Source: an uncultured Oxalobacteraceae bacterium
GTDB lineage: Bacteria > Pseudomonadota > Gammaproteobacteria > Burkholderiales > Burkholderiaceae_D
Assembly (NCBI GenBank): GCA_937996605.1
Contig: CALKVB010000643.1
Span: 1 to 9,556, forward strand
Direction of reading: 5' to 3'
DNA: 9,556 bases
Shown here in pieces: positions 6,852 through 9,556 of this stretch (positions are counted from its first letter, which is position 1; the number at the start of each line of letters is the position of its first letter). Both the position numbers and the translations under genes were made by a program. The notes beneath the pieces were generated by a model. It made no database searches. It saw only the letters and a program-made list of their open reading frames with translations, and was not told the DNA's origin.

Positions 6852-9353
6852 ATGCAGCAGGCACCAAATTGGCAAGTAAAAGGATTCGTACAGGCACTCA
6901 TGCTGAGTGTGATGGCAGGCGCGGCGTGTCAAGTTAGCGCACAAAATGTTGGCGCACCAGTGTCAGTTGCACCGACCGCCAGCACGGCTTTAAGTTTTGC
7001 TTCGCAATTGGCAGGATTCAAAAAACACACGGGCTTTTTTGATGTCTATACGCATCATGATCAGGGTAAGTTGTATTTGGCTGTGCCAGAACAACAAGGC
7101 TCATTCATCCTTTTCTCTTCGCTACCTCAAGCATTAGGCTCGAATGATATTGGTTTGGATCGTGGACAAGCAGGTGCCAGCAAATTAGTGCATTTCGAGC
7201 GACACGGCAAACGCTTGTTTTTGATTCAAGAAAACACTAAATTCATCGCCACTTCTGAGAGTAAAGATGAATCCGCCTCGGTGCGCGAAGCTTTTGCTGG
7301 TGCGGTGTTGTGGGCGGGCGATATTCTCGCCAATGAAAATCAGCAGTATTTGATCGACTTTTCTTCTTTTCTTTTGAGTGACCGCCATGGTGTGATTGAT
7401 AACCTAAGTCGCAGTCGCCAAGGAAATTACAGTGTCGATGAAAAGCGTAGCGCGGTATTAACTCAGCAAGCGAAGAGCTTCCCGGATAACACCGAGTTAG
7501 AGGCGATGCTCAATTTTGCTGGCCCCGGAGAAGGACAGTACGTGCGCCAAGTGGCGGCAGATCCTAAAAGCTTGCGTATGCATCAGCACATTAGCATGGT
7601 GCGTTTACCGCAACACTACCAAACACGCACTTACCATCCATTTTCCGGCGGCTTCGATAATGAGGTGATGGATTTTGGCACGCCGCTAGCGGATAGCATC
7701 GTTACTCGATTGCAGGTTAGGCATCGATTAGAGAAAGTTGATCCTAACGCCGCAGTCAGCACGGTGAAAAAACCTATCGTGTATTACTTAGATCGTGGCA
7801 CGCCGGAGCCTGTGCGCTCGGCTTTATTGGATGGTGCGCGTTGGTGGAGTAGCGCTTTTGAAAAGGCAGGTTTCAAAGATGCCTATCGTGTCGAGTTATT
7901 GCCAGAAGGCGTTGATCCTATGGATGTGCGCTACAACACCATTATGTGGGTGCATCGTGCAACGCGTGGATGGTCCTATGGCAATGCGATTACGGATCCG
8001 CGCACAGGTGAAATCATCAAGGGCACGGTGACCTTGGGTTCACAACGTGTGCGCCAAGACATTTTGATTGCGGAGAGTTTATTAGCTCCGTATGGAAAAT
8101 TGAGCACGGCCGAGAAAAAGAAAGCGGCTGAGCAAATGGCGTTGGCGCGATTACGTCAATTGGCGGCTCACGAAGTTGGGCACACTCTGGGGATCGCCCA
8201 CAACTTTGCTCCTAGCCGGTTAGGAAATGGTTCGGTGATGGATTATCCACATCCTATCTTGAGCCTAAATACGAAAGCGGAACCGCAGGTCAATGAGGCC
8301 TATGGCGTAGGGCTTGGTCCGTGGGACGATTTTGTGATTCAACATCTGTACGCTACTTTTCCTGGACAAGATGAACAACAAGCGCTCGCGCAATTGCGCA
8401 TGAAGGCCAAAGCGGCGGGTTTGCAATATGTGGGTGATGCCGATTCGCGCCCGGTGGCGTCTATGCACCCGAATGGTTTGTTGTGGGACTTTGGCGCAGA
8501 TTCCTTGAAGAGTTATGATCAATTAATGGCGATTCGTCGTCATGCTTTAGATCATTTCTCCTTAGCCGCTCTCCCGCCACAGCGTCAGCTTGGCGAATTA
8601 GAAGCGCGATTGGTGCCAGTTTATCTTTTGCATCGCTATCAAACAGAAGCTGTGGCACGTTTGATTGGCGGCGGAGAATACGAATATGGTCTAGCGCAAG
8701 ATGCCAATGAAGGACGCGTACAAACGGGTATCAAAATCGTACCCGCTGCAACGCAAAGGGCTGCATTGCAAAAACTATTGAGTAGTTTGCATGCCGAACA
8801 GTTGGCTTTGCCCGCCAGTCTAATGGATGCTCTCACCCCGCAGAGTGAAGGCTATGATCGTAGTCCCGAATATTTTAATGGTCGCATGAGTGTAGCCTTT
8901 GATGCATTTTCTGCGGTGGAAGCAGCTGCCGCGCAAACTAGCTTATTTCTGTTTGATGCCGCGCGTTTTAATCGTTTAGCATGGCAACACGCACGCGATA
9001 TGCAGCAATTAAGTGTCGAGGAGGTGCTACAACAAAGTTTCGCCAACACTTGGAAACGTGAGTCCAAGTCCAGCAAGCTTGTCGCTGGCGAGGCGGTGCA
9101 ATTGGCGGCAAATTGGGTCGTGTTGGATGCCAGCTTGTCTCTGCTCGACAGTGGGCGCTTGCATCCCCAAGTGCAAGCACAGGTACGGCAGCAATTACAG
9201 GAACTGGCTGGATGGTTGCAGAAAAATCCAAGTACGGGAGCGCAGGCTGCTAGCCGACAGCAAGCGGCGGAGTTAATCACCAAGTATTTACGAGACCCCA
9301 GCAGTGTGAAATTGCGTGGTTTACCAGCAATTCCTCCTGGTGCACCGATTTAA
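6852..9353 (+). CDS. Exported zinc-dependent metalloprotease, DUF5117/DUF4953 (met-zincin) family
   Basis: This 833-residue protein has an N-terminal signal sequence (hydrophobic core about residues 11-25, probable cleavage after VSA at residue 30). The zinc site HEVGHTLGIAHN is at codons 8169-8204: H440, H444 and H450 are the expected ligands and E441 the catalytic base. Twelve residues later SVMDY places Met463 as the met-turn that defines metzincins. Upstream, about residues 50-270, the strand-rich region containing KLVHFERHGKRLFLIQEN fits the DUF5118/DUF5117 part of this family. A helical C-terminal region follows the catalytic domain. Length and order agree with intact members, so it is probably active outside the cytoplasm, in the periplasm or at the cell surface; substrate unknown. 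Cys26 lies in MAGAAC, a poor lipobox, so lipidation is unlikely but possible. It is transcribed away from the solute-binding operon and stops with TAA at 9351-9353. Confidence 0.92.
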   Translation: MQQAPNWQVKGFVQALMLSVMAGAACQVSAQNVGAPVSVAPTASTALSFASQLAGFKKHTGFFDVYTHHDQGKLYLAVPEQQGSFILFSSLPQALGSNDIGLDRGQAGASKLVHFERHGKRLFLIQENTKFIATSESKDESASVREAFAGAVLWAGDILANENQQYLIDFSSFLLSDRHGVIDNLSRSRQGNYSVDEKRSAVLTQQAKSFPDNTELEAMLNFAGPGEGQYVRQVAADPKSLRMHQHISMVRLPQHYQTRTYHPFSGGFDNEVMDFGTPLADSIVTRLQVRHRLEKVDPNAAVSTVKKPIVYYLDRGTPEPVRSALLDGARWWSSAFEKAGFKDAYRVELLPEGVDPMDVRYNTIMWVHRATRGWSYGNAITDPRTGEIIKGTVTLGSQRVRQDILIAESLLAPYGKLSTAEKKKAAEQMALARLRQLAAHEVGHTLGIAHNFAPSRLGNGSVMDYPHPILSLNTKAEPQVNEAYGVGLGPWDDFVIQHLYATFPGQDEQQALAQLRMKAKAAGLQYVGDADSRPVASMHPNGLLWDFGADSLKSYDQLMAIRRHALDHFSLAALPPQRQLGELEARLVPVYLLHRYQTEAVARLIGGGEYEYGLAQDANEGRVQTGIKIVPAATQRAALQKLLSSLHAEQLALPASLMDALTPQSEGYDRSPEYFNGRMSVAFDAFSAVEAAAAQTSLFLFDAARFNRLAWQHARDMQQLSVEEVLQQSFANTWKRESKSSKLVAGEAVQLAANWVVLDASLSLLDSGRLHPQVQAQVRQQLQELAGWLQKNPSTGAQAASRQQAAELITKYLRDPSSVKLRGLPAIPPGAPI

Positions 9354-9368
9354 TAGGTTTCGACTTAC

Positions 9369-9396
9369 CGCAAATAAAGACGAAGTTATTTTTGCG
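9369..9396 (+). terminator. Weak hairpin after the metalloprotease gene, possible terminator
   Basis: CGCAAATAA at 9369-9377 pairs with TTATTTTTGCG at 9386-9396 if two T residues bulge out, with an 8-base loop. It starts 15 bp after the stop codon. The stem is mostly A-T and no free T tract follows it. It also overlaps the proposed -35 of the next gene, so it may not terminate efficiently. Confidence 0.3.
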
Positions 9397-9420
9397 CAAT
9401 CGATAAGTATTTAATACTAT
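9392..9420 (+). promoter_or_regulatory. Probable sigma-70 promoter of the BLUF gene
   Basis: TTGCGC at 9392-9397 and TACTAT at 9415-9420 are separated by exactly 17 bp. The -10 matches four of six consensus bases and the -35 three of six. Transcription would start near 9427, leaving a ~29-base leader with the ribosome binding site. The -10 overlaps the palindrome at 9406-9418, so a bound repressor could block it. Confidence 0.4.
9406..9418. repeat. Perfect 13-base palindrome overlapping the BLUF promoter, operator candidate
   Basis: AGTATT-T-AATACT reads the same on both strands around the single central base. It covers the spacer end and first four bases of the proposed -10. A dimeric regulator is a natural reader of such a site, but an AT-rich palindrome this short can arise by chance. 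Confidence 0.4.
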
Positions 9421-9455
9421 AAAAGCATACGGCGTTTCGAACGGGAGGTTTCACC

Positions 9456-9556
9456 ATGAGCTTGCATCAGTTAATTTATATGAGTGAATTGACGACCGAT
9501 GAATCAGTGTTGGCTTCAATTCATAGTCACGCGGTGCGAAATAACACGGCGCGCAT
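9456..9556 (+). CDS. BLUF-domain blue-light sensor, 5' end only
   Basis: The first 33 codons are in the window and the gene runs off the right edge. MSLHQLIYMSEL closely resembles the start of short BLUF proteins such as cyanobacterial PixD (MSLYRLIYSSQ). RNNTAR fits the R-N-N motif at the next conserved block. In BLUF proteins the Tyr (here Tyr8) and an Asn (here Asn30 by alignment) surround the flavin and, with a Gln further on that is not visible here, switch hydrogen bonding on blue-light excitation of FAD. GGGAGG at 9443-9448 lies seven bases before the ATG, the best ribosome binding site in the window, so the start is secure. Whether it is a stand-alone BLUF protein or carries an output domain such as EAL cannot be told. 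It stands downstream of the metalloprotease with its own probable promoter. Confidence 0.8.
   Translation, partial: MSLHQLIYMSELTTDESVLASIHSHAVRNNTAR

Noticed and set aside
8852..9283. Open frames on both strands overlapping the end of the metalloprotease gene
   Set aside because: They are out of frame with a continuous, well-supported gene and carry no motif or ribosome binding site.
1..9556. CRISPR array, tRNA or rRNA genes, insertion sequence, toxin-antitoxin or phage-defence cassette
   Set aside because: I found no regularly spaced repeats, cloverleaf, transposase or defence-type domain. CPBP (Abi-type) proteins are sometimes linked to phage or bacteriocin immunity, but nothing nearby supports that here.

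Overview
The window reads as Betaproteobacteria, order Burkholderiales. From about base 1040 to the end, the moderate GC, the codon use and the gene types (Rep helicase, exported zinc metalloprotease, BLUF photosensor) suggest an Oxalobacteraceae-like, Undibacterium-type freshwater bacterium; this is an impression from protein sequence, not a search result. The first ~1030 bases look different: GC-richer, with codons favouring C or G at the third position, more like Comamonadaceae.

Layout. Bases 2-2071 are one uninterrupted forward reading frame made of two unrelated housekeeping genes. The middle of glmS (glucosamine-6-phosphate synthase) runs in from the left edge and, near 1025-1040, switches in frame to the C-terminal half of the Rep DNA helicase. 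Neither half is complete, and base composition changes at the same place, so a chimeric join between two genomes (assembly artefact) is the simplest explanation. A CPBP-family membrane protease gene follows (2162-2896, +), with its own extended -10 promoter, and ends at a hairpin shared with the convergent genes.

Bases 2981-6568 hold three genes on the minus strand. In transcription order they are a periplasmic solute-binding protein of the SBP_bac_3 type, a MATE-family multidrug or metabolite exporter, and an exported TPR/DUF6624 protein with a beta-rich C-terminal domain. The gaps are about 30-45 bp, so they are probably an operon, perhaps with an internal promoter before the exporter. Divergent from them, across a ~280 bp intergenic region, is a large exported metzincin-type zinc metalloprotease of the DUF5117/DUF4953 family (6852-9353, +). 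The right edge carries the start of a BLUF blue-light sensor gene (9456 onward) with a strong ribosome binding site and a promoter whose -10 lies within a perfect palindrome.

Taken together this is an envelope-oriented stretch: exported or membrane proteins for sensing or binding small solutes, export and proteolysis, plus a photosensor. I do not see a mobile element, CRISPR array, tRNA, rRNA or an obviously new defence system. The points most worth checking are the GlmS-Rep join, the three-domain DUF6624 protein beside the MATE exporter, and the palindromic BLUF promoter.
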